Shown here: piece after piece, positions 1-5,285 of the stretch
How positions within the stretch are numbered: position 1 is the first letter of the stretch
Layout: every line of letters starts with the position of its first letter
Assembly (NCBI GenBank): GCA_001603765.1
Contig: LUZV01000229.1
Coordinates: 1 to 5,827 of the forward strand
From: Anaerolineales bacterium Chloro_02
Lineage (GTDB): Bacteria; Chloroflexota; Anaerolineae; Anaerolineales; Anaerolineaceae
Length of the DNA: 5,827 nucleotides
Direction: 5' to 3'
Notes under the pieces: model-generated
Seen by the model: only the letters and a program-made list of their open reading frames with translations
Told to the model about the DNA's origin: nothing
Databases searched by the model: none
Made by a program: the position numbers and the translations under genes

Positions 1-1
1 C

Positions 2-430
2 ATTCCTGGCGTCTCGATCGGAACTGACATTATCGTTGGTTTTCCCGGTGAAAGCGAAGCCGCCTTCATGCGCACATACGACACCCTCGCCGAACTTAAG
101 CTGGATGTCGCCCATCTTGCCCGTTATTCGCCTCGCCCGGGTACGTATTCCGCCCGCTATCTGCCGGACGATGTCCCAGCGGAAGAAAAAATGCGCCGCT
201 TCAGAGCGCTTGAGGACCTCCAGAAAGAGGTCGTGGGCGAAATCAACGCGGCTTTTCTCGGTCAAACCCAGTTGGTTTTGTTTGAAGGCAAGTCAAAAAA
301 CCGCTGGCGCGGCAGGACTCCTACCAACCGCCTGGTTTTTGTGGAAACTGACCAAGACCTGCTCGGGCAAGAAAAGCCAGTCAGGATCACCTGGACCGGA
401 CCGTGGTCTCTGTTAGGGGAAATCGATTAG
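2..430 (+). CDS. miaB: MiaB, tRNA-2-methylthio-N6-dimethylallyladenosine synthase, C-terminal part (5'-truncated by window edge)
   Basis: MiaB is a cytoplasmic radical-SAM methylthiotransferase that adds a 2-methylthio group to i6A37 in tRNAs reading UNN codons. The frame is open from base 2, so 142 residues are visible and the N-terminal domain and SAM-cluster cysteines lie outside the window. Seen: the end of the radical-SAM barrel with S-I-G-T-D-I-I-V-G-F-P-G-E, then Y-S-P-R-P-G-T and a P-D-D-V-P-x-E-x-K-x-R-R segment, both typical of the MiaB/RimO group. A C-terminal TRAM-like domain follows, with G-R-T-x-T-N-R-L-V-F-V at about residues 101-111. G-R-T-x-T-N favours MiaB over RimO or MtaB. 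It converges on the nth-like gene across 141 bases, and I see no clear terminator after its stop. The ATG at 68 is internal to the frame, not the start. Confidence 0.93.
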   Translation: MPGVSIGTDIIVGFPGESEAAFMRTYDTLAELKLDVAHLARYSPRPGTYSARYLPDDVPAEEKMRRFRALEDLQKEVVGEINAAFLGQTQLVLFEGKSKNRWRGRTPTNRLVFVETDQDLLGQEKPVRITWTGPWSLLGEID

Positions 431-571
431 ACCGTTGACCGCGTAATTTTTTGCAGGTTACCCACCCTTGCGTTGAGTTGGACGAATTTTAAATCGCCGT
501 AAAGTTTTATCGCGCGGTTACCGCAATCTGACCTCCCAAAATGGAAGGCGCATTCAAGTAATCTGTTAAAA

Positions 572-1255
572 TTACGAGAAGTTTTTATCCTCAAACTGGC
601 ACAAATCGCAAACCGGGCAAATCGCGCACTTCGGTTTACGGGCGTGGCAGATCTCTCTCCCCAGATCAATCAGGTTCAGATGCAAGCTGCCGTAACTTTC
701 CGGCGCGGCAATTTGTTCCATATAGGCGTGCGTTTTGGTAACATCCATCTCTTTCGGACGCAGACCAATCCGCCCCGTGACGCGGTACACGTGGGTATCC
801 ACAGGGAAAGCCGGCATGCCCAACGCGAAGACCATCACGATTGCTGCCGTTTTTGGTCCCACTCCGCGCAAGTTTACCAACCAACGGCGGGCTTCTTCCG
901 GCGATTTTTCTTTCAGCCAATCCAGGTCAATCTCACCGCGTTCCCGGGTAATATCGTTTAAGGCTGCCTGGATGTTCGGACCTTTTTGGTTTGCCAGCCC
1001 GGCGATGCGAATGACATACTGCAGTTCCGCCGGATCCGCGTCCCGCACGGCTTCCCAGCTTGGATAGCGCTCCTTCAAGGCTGTGAACGCCTTATCGCGA
1101 TTGATATCATTCGTGTTCTGCGAGAGGATCGTACAAACCAGCTCATCAACAGCTTCCAATTCGAGATGCCAGGTTGGGGTTCCAAAATAGTTGCGCAGGC
1201 GCTGTTCCACTTTCGCCAGACGATCGCGATGCTCAGCAATTTGATCCATCAGCAT
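572..1255 (-). CDS. nth: Endonuclease III-like DNA glycosylase/AP lyase (HhH-GPD family, 4Fe-4S)
   Basis: This is a base-excision repair enzyme that removes oxidised pyrimidines and nicks abasic DNA. The protein has 227 residues, close to the usual length of about 210-230. Seen: L-S-Q-N-T-N-D (44-50) at the position of E. coli L-S-A-Q-A-T-D; the helix-hairpin-helix L-R-G-V-G-P-K-T-A (129-137) with catalytic Lys135; V-D-T-H-V (152-156) with catalytic Asp153; and a C-terminal cluster loop with Cys203, 210, 213 and 219 in C-x6-C-x2-C-x5-C spacing. An extra Cys216 lies inside the loop. Equating Lys135 and Asp153 with E. coli K120 and D138 is a family-based inference. The ATG directly abuts the TAA of the asparaginase gene, and no strong Shine-Dalgarno sequence precedes it, so translational coupling is likely. 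Met3 is an alternative start. It is the last gene of the operon. The S-Q-N-T-N-D motif suggests a subfamily distinct from E. coli Nth, so exact lesion preference is uncertain. Confidence 0.9.
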   Translation of the reverse strand: MLMDQIAEHRDRLAKVEQRLRNYFGTPTWHLELEAVDELVCTILSQNTNDINRDKAFTALKERYPSWEAVRDADPAELQYVIRIAGLANQKGPNIQAALNDITRERGEIDLDWLKEKSPEEARRWLVNLRGVGPKTAAIVMVFALGMPAFPVDTHVYRVTGRIGLRPKEMDVTKTHAYMEQIAAPESYGSLHLNLIDLGREICHARKPKCAICPVCDLCQFEDKNFS

Positions 1256-2317
1256 TTACCAGGTTTTGTTGATCACAAGCGGTCGCGCCACGCGAATCTC
1301 GCCGATTTCCAGCCCGCGCCAATTCCTGAGGATCGGCGCGTTGAAGCTGCTAAAAGCTTCGCTTGCCATTTCAGCCTCAAAACCCAATGCTTTAAGCAGA
1401 GCGGTGACCAACGCGTAAGTCGCCCGGCGGTTTGAGTCGCCGTCGCTGATTTTAAATGCCACTCCCACGCCTGGCGATCCTTTGCCGCATGCGTCTGGCA
1501 TCAGGCTGATCATCTGATAGCCTTCCGCGCCGCCTTTAACCGCGGCTTTTCCCTTCATCACTTCCATCAAAACCGTATCAAGTCCGCCTGGACCCGAAAC
1601 CATCACCGGATGGGTCATCATGGCATGAGTAATCTTTCGGCAAGCTGACGCCCGCGGTTCATCTAACGAGGCAGGGTCTGCCAGGCGCGCCATCGCCAGG
1701 GCAAAATTGTAGAGGGGCATCGCAAAAACAGGCGCGCTGCAGCCGTCAATCCCGACCGCCATCGATTGCGGTTCAGTTTCACACATTTCTGCCACAGTGC
1801 TCAGAATTCGCTGCTGCAAAGGGTTTTCCATCGAAAGGTAGTCGCTCTTGGAATATCCGTGCAGAACCGCCTGAGCGAGCATTCCAGAGTGTTTGCCAGA
1901 GCAATTATGTCGATACGGAGTTGGCTCCTCACCTCGTTCCCGCATCGCCAGAACGGTGGCTTTATCCGCCGGCCAATGCGTCCCACACTGCAAATCGGAC
2001 TCCGTCAGACCCGCTTTCGCGTGGATAGCCCGCAGGACGCGCACATGCTCATCCGTGCCGTGATGAGAAGCGCAAAGGATGGCAACCTCTTCGTCAGTCA
2101 GACCAAAATGCTCTGGTCCGCCGTCCTCCACGAAGGGCAGCGCCTGAAGAGGTTTCATCGAACTCCGCGGGAAAGTAACCAGGCGAGGATCGCCAAGGGA
2201 TGTCAGTAAATTTCCATCTGAATCGACTACCGCCATCGCCCCAAAGTGGACACACTCCACAATCCCGCCCCGGGTCAATTCCACTACCGGTTCGTAACCA
2301 GCAATTGTCTCTGCCAT
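1256..2317 (-). CDS. L-asparaginase, Rhizobium etli type II family (Asparaginase_II)
   Basis: It hydrolyses L-asparagine to aspartate and ammonia, and belongs to the R. etli-type class, unrelated to E. coli AnsA/AnsB. It has 353 residues and no signal peptide, so it is cytoplasmic. Seen: F-P-R-S-S-M-K-P (49-56, Ser52 and Lys55), C-A-S-H-H-G (82-87, Ser84), N-C-S-G-K-H (138-143, Cys139 and Lys142), G-I-D-G-C (189-193, Asp191 and Cys193) and K-G-G-A-E-G (261-266, Lys261). From memory of the R. etli enzyme these match its two Ser-Lys pairs and its Cys/Lys/Cys zinc site; the first five align at a constant offset of +4. The A-S-H-H-G-T-D-E-H loop departs slightly from the A-S-H-x-G-E form I expect. 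The start is fixed by AAGGAG five bases upstream, overlapping the stop codon of the preceding gene. It is second in an operon of three, and its TAA touches the ATG of the nth-like gene. Confidence 0.93.
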   Translation of the reverse strand: MAETIAGYEPVVELTRGGIVECVHFGAMAVVDSDGNLLTSLGDPRLVTFPRSSMKPLQALPFVEDGGPEHFGLTDEEVAILCASHHGTDEHVRVLRAIHAKAGLTESDLQCGTHWPADKATVLAMRERGEEPTPYRHNCSGKHSGMLAQAVLHGYSKSDYLSMENPLQQRILSTVAEMCETEPQSMAVGIDGCSAPVFAMPLYNFALAMARLADPASLDEPRASACRKITHAMMTHPVMVSGPGGLDTVLMEVMKGKAAVKGGAEGYQMISLMPDACGKGSPGVGVAFKISDGDSNRRATYALVTALLKALGFEAEMASEAFSSFNAPILRNWRGLEIGEIRVARPLVINKTW

Positions 2318-2321
2318 GAAA

Positions 2322-2328
2322 TCTCCTT
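2322..2328 (-). promoter_or_regulatory. Ribosome binding site of the asparaginase gene, overlapping the upstream stop codon
   Basis: Read on the minus strand, AAGGAGA begins inside the TAA stop of the MBL-fold gene, and AAGGAG ends five bases before the asparaginase ATG at 2317. The overlap of stop codon and Shine-Dalgarno sequence suggests that translation of the two genes is coupled, and it fixes the asparaginase start. Confidence 0.8.
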
Positions 2329-3151
2329 ATGCCTGATTTAATTCGTAATAGGTTGTTATACCCCACCTGAGTCGATTGAAAAACAGTTCACTATCCGCAG
2401 GGGAGTACTCAATCCGTTTTAGGATGCGCGGAATTAGGTTGAGATAGCTATCGAGGTCTGCTTTTTTCTCGCTCAAGCTTGCAAATGATTGCTGGATGAA
2501 GGACATCAGTTTTCCCATCGCCCGCGCTTGATCCTGGCTGACTACACCGTTGCGTGAAGAAACAATCTGGTAGCCCTTGTAAGCTTTCGATGCCAGGATC
2601 TTCATGTCTTCCACCCACGCAGCCGGGTCAGCATACGCCAAAAATGGCGGCTGATTCACCATGACGCTGTCGCCGACAAAAATGACCTTTTCCTTCGGCA
2701 GGATAGCCCAAATCCCCGCCATGTTAGAACCTGGATGGTGTTCAAGCGAGAGATCGATCCCGCCCAGATAGAGGTTCAAATTTTGGTCAAAACTGATTTC
2801 AGGGGCAAAAGAGCGAGAAGATGAACCCATTTGCTCATGGCTATCGCCTGTTCCAATCAGTTCCTCCTGCAGCTTAACAGCCTGCTGACGCGGACGTGAA
2901 GGCAGAAGATAATCAGACTGCGAGATTACAATGCAATCACAACCTTTCGCGCTCAGCGTCCGATCATATTGGGTATCTAATAGGACTAAAAACAATGCGT
3001 CCGATTTTGCGCTGCGACTGGTCCAGGCTTTGTAATCCTCGTTTCTGTGCGGGGAATCAATCAGAATATTTCCCTCATTTGTTTGAATGATTCCAGTGTA
3101 GAGACCGAGCGCATTTAGCTGGATCGAGACATTTGGGGTTAATTCTTGCAT
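2327..3151 (-). CDS. Metallo-beta-lactamase-fold protein with a degenerate metal site, function unknown
   Basis: A 274-residue soluble protein with the layout of an MBL-fold hydrolase but a poorly conserved metal site. Seen: an opening strand pair ending I-L-I-D-S-P (29-34), the usual lead-in strands of the fold; L-L-D-T-Q-Y-D-R (57-64) where T-H-x-H-x-D-H is expected; L-E-H-H-P-G-S (136-142), resembling the H-x-P-G-H/S-x-G-S loop; F-V-G-D-S (158-162), the conserved metal-bridging Asp; and V-S-S-R-N-G (197-202) where a P-G-H-G-like loop usually supplies the last His. So Asp63, His138/139 and Asp161 remain, while both histidines of H-x-H, the fourth His of the motif and the late His are gone. 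A helical tail (about 205-272) follows. The start is set by AAAAGGAGT with five bases between AAGGAG and the ATG. First gene of the operon with asparaginase and the nth-like gene. The fold is an inference from these landmarks. It may be non-catalytic, or use an altered metal site. Confidence 0.75.
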   Translation of the reverse strand: MQELTPNVSIQLNALGLYTGIIQTNEGNILIDSPHRNEDYKAWTSRSAKSDALFLVLLDTQYDRTLSAKGCDCIVISQSDYLLPSRPRQQAVKLQEELIGTGDSHEQMGSSSRSFAPEISFDQNLNLYLGGIDLSLEHHPGSNMAGIWAILPKEKVIFVGDSVMVNQPPFLAYADPAAWVEDMKILASKAYKGYQIVSSRNGVVSQDQARAMGKLMSFIQQSFASLSEKKADLDSYLNLIPRILKRIEYSPADSELFFNRLRWGITTYYELNQA

Positions 3152-3175
3152 GGGGACTCCTTTTCACTGCCGGTT

Positions 3176-3205
3176 ATTATAGCCAATCTCGGGGCTAATA
3201 GCCAA
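3176..3205 (-). promoter_or_regulatory. Sigma-70-type promoter of the MBL-asparaginase-nth operon
   Basis: On the minus strand there is a perfect -10 TATAAT (3181-3176) and a -35 TTGGCT (3205-3200, four of six consensus positions), 18 bases apart. Predicted transcription starts near 3169, giving a short leader of about 17 bases that is mostly the Shine-Dalgarno region of the MBL-fold gene. The -35 lies only 12 bases beyond the stop codon of the M23 gene, and no terminator is visible between, so read-through from the M23 gene is also possible. Confidence 0.7.
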
Positions 3206-3217
3206 ACGCTTATCATA

Positions 3218-3955
3218 TTATGGTCGGCACTTTGGCACCTCCGATTTGCCAGATTTCTTTGCGTTAAGCTCAAATCCAAAATATGGGGTTGGGTCCAGGG
3301 TATTATTCAGCTCCAGTTCGTTTAAGTAATGCCCAGTACCGTTATCCCGAACAATTGAGAAATGCAAGTGCACCCCAACAGGTTTCGCGGGGTTGCCCGA
3401 ATAGTCTCCCTGAAAGCCTAATAGTTCTCCAGCCGCGACTCGCTTTTCGTAAGTTCCTGCAGGAAAAGCAGCATCAATGAAGCTATTTCCATCAGCATCC
3501 GCCATATGAGTCAAATAAAGCCAGATTTGGCTGCCCGGGTTTAGCGGATCGTCCGGAACCCGGATAATCAGGCTGGAACGCCAACCCTCTTCCCTGGTGA
3601 GGAAGCCATCATACGGCGCGTAAATTGGCGTCTTGCCGGCTGCTGTCCCTCCAAAAATGTCAATGCCCTGATGCCGGCTGAAAAGCTTAAATGAATCATC
3701 CCAAAGGTAGCCAATAAAACCTGTGCTCGGGAATAAAAATGGGGCATCTCCACAGCGGCTCAGCGCTTCAGTCTGATATTCCGGGTAGAGACTTGGATTG
3801 CGAAGATAGCTGAAAACCATTTTGTTGCGTCCGCCAAGATAGGTCCGCCCCACCAGGATCATACCCGCTAATCCAATAATGCCAGACGCAATCAAAGTTG
3901 CTTTTAGGAGAGTTTGGCTTTTTACGTGTTTGGTGTTTGCTGTTGTTTTTACCAT
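3218..3955 (-). CDS. Membrane-anchored M23 family metallopeptidase (LytM/lysostaphin-like)
   Basis: M23 peptidases are zinc endopeptidases, usually cutting peptide cross-links of the cell wall. The protein has 245 residues. Seen: a lysine-bearing N-terminus, then a hydrophobic segment at about 17-36 acting as signal anchor or uncleaved signal, placing the rest outside the membrane. The catalytic domain has H-Q-G-I-D (95-99, ligands His95 and Asp99), L-T-H-M (148-151, His150) and H-L-H-F (196-199, His196 and His198), followed by L-D-P-T-P-Y-F (220-226), common at the end of this domain. All expected metal ligands are present, so activity is likely. Two insertions (about 134-142 and 152-172) enlarge the domain. 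The chosen ATG is the first after an in-frame TAA four codons upstream and has no Shine-Dalgarno sequence; its -10 box is 8-11 bases away, so the mRNA may be leaderless. It diverges from the repeat-protein gene. Substrate unknown: many Chloroflexota have unusual walls. Confidence 0.9.
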   Translation of the reverse strand: MVKTTANTKHVKSQTLLKATLIASGIIGLAGMILVGRTYLGGRNKMVFSYLRNPSLYPEYQTEALSRCGDAPFLFPSTGFIGYLWDDSFKLFSRHQGIDIFGGTAAGKTPIYAPYDGFLTREEGWRSSLIIRVPDDPLNPGSQIWLYLTHMADADGNSFIDAAFPAGTYEKRVAAGELLGFQGDYSGNPAKPVGVHLHFSIVRDNGTGHYLNELELNNTLDPTPYFGFELNAKKSGKSEVPKCRP

Positions 3956-3971
3956 ATCGCTTGATTATAAT
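3943..3971 (+). promoter_or_regulatory. Candidate rightward promoter of the repeat-protein gene, overlapping the M23 promoter
   Basis: On the plus strand TATAAT (3966-3971) lies 17 bases after TTGTTT (3943-3948, three of six -35 positions). The ATTATAAT at 3964-3971 is its own reverse complement, so the same bases give a -10 box on both strands. If used, transcription starts near 3978 and produces a leader of about 139 bases before the ATG at 4117. I see no better rightward -10 between 3990 and 4095. The weak -35 keeps confidence low. Confidence 0.4.
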
Positions 3972-3997
3972 ATTTATCAGGAATTGATCATTATCAA
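3960..3997. promoter_or_regulatory. Two TGAT/ATCA dyads in the divergent promoter region (candidate operators)
   Basis: The first dyad, 3960-3981, is CTTGAT-10 bases-ATCAGG, symmetric except at one pair. The second, 3984-3997, is TTGAT-CATT-ATCAA and perfectly symmetric. Their centres are 20 bases apart, about two helical turns, so two dimers could sit on one face of the DNA. The first covers the shared -10 box and the second covers the possible -35 of the M23 gene. A regulator is inferred only; chance is possible because the region is AT-rich. Confidence 0.35.
3964..3997 (-). promoter_or_regulatory. Promoter of the M23 peptidase gene (-10 at the start codon)
   Basis: On the minus strand TATTAT (3972-3967) and TATAAT (3969-3964) overlap as alternative -10 boxes. 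TTGATA (3997-3992) is a five-of-six -35, with a spacer of 19 bases to TATTAT or 22 to TATAAT. The ATG is at 3955, so transcription would start within a few bases of the first codon, or at it, giving a leaderless or nearly leaderless message. Confidence 0.5.
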
Positions 3998-4037
3998 CCT
4001 TGAATCGTGAGATTTAAGTCAAACGTGGGTGAATTTT

Positions 4038-4058
4038 GTTCTCCGCGGAACTTTTTTT
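4038..4058 (+). terminator. Weak hairpin plus T-run in the repeat-protein leader (possible attenuator)
   Basis: GTTCT (4038-4042) can pair with GGAAC (4047-4051) around the loop CCGC, using one G-T pair, and seven T follow directly (4052-4058). The shape is that of an intrinsic terminator, but the stem is only five pairs. No rightward gene ends upstream, so if it acts, it would act as an attenuator within the leader of the next gene. Confidence 0.3.
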
Positions 4059-4105
4059 CGAGAAACACGTCATAGAAATTGAACAGCGAGTTTATATGCC
4101 AAGCG

Positions 4106-4111
4106 AAGGAG
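4106..4111 (+). promoter_or_regulatory. Ribosome binding site fixing the repeat-protein start
   Basis: AAGGAG lies five bases before the ATG at 4117. It rules out the longer reading from the TTG at 4036, which has no Shine-Dalgarno sequence and would put a charged extension in front of the signal peptide, and also the ATG at 4096. Confidence 0.85.
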
Positions 4112-4116
4112 AAAAA

Positions 4117-5199
4117 ATGAACAAGAAACGAGTTTTTGTGATTGTGATGGTGCTGGCGATGCTCTTGCCGGCATTTATTGGGATTAACAGAGCTCAGGCT
4201 GCTTATCCGAGCTTTACCATCAGCGAGGTTAAGAAAGATGTGTCTGTGACAATCCTGACAAAAGATATGCCCAATAACCTGGAGTGGAAGGTTTTGATGG
4301 GCGAGTACAATACCCGCGGGGAGAATGGCATCCAAGTCGCCACTTTCAATTCTGGCGCCGGCGGATCGATGTCCGCTACCTTCAACATTCCCGACGCGTT
4401 AAAAGGTCGCGCCCAGATTTCAATCCGCATCGAAAGCCTGACTGGCGGCTATTATTATTACAACTGGTTTTGGAACGATAAAGATAACGGCACCTGGCCA
4501 TCCGTTACGCCCGCGCCTGGCACCCCAGCCCCAACCCAAGCGCCGGGAACTGTCCCGATTATCATGATTAAATCAGTTGACCCAGGCAAAACTGTGACGA
4601 TCACCGCCTCCAACTTCCCAAAGAACCTCGAGTTCGTGGCTCTGATGGGCAAGATGTGGACACGCGGGATCAACGGCATTGAGGTGGGCAAGTTGACTTC
4701 CAGCAGTACTGGTTCTTTTGAAGCGACTTTCGATATCCCGGCTGAATTTCAGAATCATGAACGGGTTGCCATCCGGCTTGAGAACAAGGCTGGCGGTTAC
4801 TACTCTTACAACTGGTTCTGGAACAAGACCGGTGGTGTGGTTGTTACCCCTGTTCCCACCACAGCGCCAACTACCGTCCCAACCAGCACACCGGCTCCAG
4901 CCGTCAAATATCCTTATTTCAATATCCTCGCGGTTCAAAGAGACAATACAGTCACCGTGGAGGGGTTTGACTTCCCAGCCAACACCGAGTTCACAATCCT
5001 TATGGGAAAAATGTGGACAATGGGGATCAACGGCACCGAAGTTGGAACCTTCAACTCCGGCGAAGGCGGAAAGATGACAGCCACTTTTAATATTCCGGCA
5101 AACCTGGCTGGTCAAAGCCGAATTGCGGTCCGCTTGCAAGCAAAAACAGGCGGTTGGTATGCTTATAACTGGTTCTGGAATAACACCACCCAGAACTAA
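4117..5199 (+). CDS. Secreted three-repeat protein with MG and YNWFWN motifs, function unknown
   Basis: A 360-residue exported protein with no family name that I can assign. Seen: a Sec signal peptide (1-28) with M-N-K-K-R, a hydrophobic core and A-Q-A before the predicted cut at Ala29. Then come three ungapped 91-residue units (30-120, 146-236, 265-355) separated by linkers rich in Pro, Thr and Ala (about 121-145 and 237-264). Each unit begins with short alternating hydrophobic strands, has L-M-G near its middle, then T-x-G-x-N-G, A-T-F-x-I-P and a closing Y-N-W-F-W-N. This suggests small beta-sandwich domains. There is no transmembrane tail, sortase signal or lipobox, and mature units lack cysteine, so it is probably released or held by wall binding. 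Pro/Thr linkers resemble those of secreted multidomain proteins, where they are often glycosylated. It diverges from the M23 peptidase gene and ends at a strong terminator, so it is probably monocistronic. I recall Y-N-W-F-W/Y-N endings in Anaerolineae secreted proteins, but cannot verify this here. Confidence 0.88.
   Translation: MNKKRVFVIVMVLAMLLPAFIGINRAQAAYPSFTISEVKKDVSVTILTKDMPNNLEWKVLMGEYNTRGENGIQVATFNSGAGGSMSATFNIPDALKGRAQISIRIESLTGGYYYYNWFWNDKDNGTWPSVTPAPGTPAPTQAPGTVPIIMIKSVDPGKTVTITASNFPKNLEFVALMGKMWTRGINGIEVGKLTSSSTGSFEATFDIPAEFQNHERVAIRLENKAGGYYSYNWFWNKTGGVVVTPVPTTAPTTVPTSTPAPAVKYPYFNILAVQRDNTVTVEGFDFPANTEFTILMGKMWTMGINGTEVGTFNSGEGGKMTATFNIPANLAGQSRIAVRLQAKTGGWYAYNWFWNNTTQN
4204..5181 (+). 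repeat. Three tandem 91-residue protein repeats joined by Pro/Thr linkers
   Basis: The units lie at 4204-4476, 4552-4824 and 4909-5181, each exactly 273 bases. The distance from the Met of L-M-G to the Tyr of Y-N-W-F-W-N is 54 residues in all three. Hand alignment without gaps gives 47 of 91 identities for units 2 and 3, and 48 of 91 for units 1 and 3. Units 2 and 3 share the run L-M-G-K-M-W-T-x-G-I-N-G; unit 1 has E-Y-N in place of K-M-W. DNA identity is clearly lower than in recent tandem duplication, so the duplication is old and the motif spacing has been kept by selection. Confidence 0.9.
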
Positions 5200-5214
5200 T
5201 CCTGATTAAGCAAG

Positions 5215-5252
5215 AACCAGGGCTGAAAATTAACAGCCCTGGTTTCTTTTTT
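5215..5252 (+). terminator. Strong intrinsic terminator after the repeat-protein gene
   Basis: AACCAGGGCTG (5215-5225) pairs perfectly over 11 bases with CAGCCCTGGTT (5234-5244) around an eight-base AT loop, followed by T-C and six T. It begins 15 bases after the stop codon at 5199 and separates this gene from the orphan gene downstream. Confidence 0.93.
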
Positions 5253-5265
5253 AACGATGACAATG

Positions 5266-5274
5266 TGGTATGAT
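5266..5274 (+). promoter_or_regulatory. Extended -10 promoter of the small orphan gene
   Basis: TGG-TATGAT forms an extended -10 (TGn plus a five-of-six hexamer at 5269-5274), with no good -35 upstream; extended -10 promoters can do without one. The ATG begins 12 bases after the hexamer, so the 5' leader should be only about four or five bases. It lies just after the terminator of the preceding gene. Confidence 0.55.
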
Positions 5275-5285
5275 TTTCAGCAACT

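Noticed and set aside
514..524. GCGGTTACCGC palindrome in the gap between miaB and nth, considered as a terminator for either gene
   Set aside because: The stem is four pairs with a three-base loop, and no T-run follows on either strand.
427..669. 80-residue minus-strand frame covering the miaB-nth gap
   Set aside because: Half of it overlaps the motif-bearing end of the nth-like gene in another frame, and the composition is random-like. The 141-base gap itself shows no gene.
986..1435. 149-residue plus-strand frame over the nth/asparaginase junction
   Set aside because: Both genes beneath it have clear catalytic motifs on the minus strand; this frame has no motif and no Shine-Dalgarno sequence.
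4036..4116. Upstream extension of the repeat protein from a TTG at 4036
   Set aside because: There is no ribosome binding site. The extension would bury the signal peptide behind 27 charged residues, and AAGGAG correctly precedes the ATG at 4117.
4573..5139. 188-residue open frame antisense to the repeat-protein gene
   Set aside because: It lies wholly within the well-supported plus-strand gene. Its length follows from the repeated codon pattern, it has no ribosome binding site, and the translation lacks any coherent domain.
4204..5181. The regular repeats considered as CRISPR or DNA satellite repeats
   Set aside because: The periodicity is at protein level, with diverged DNA and an intact reading frame; there are no short identical repeats with unique spacers.
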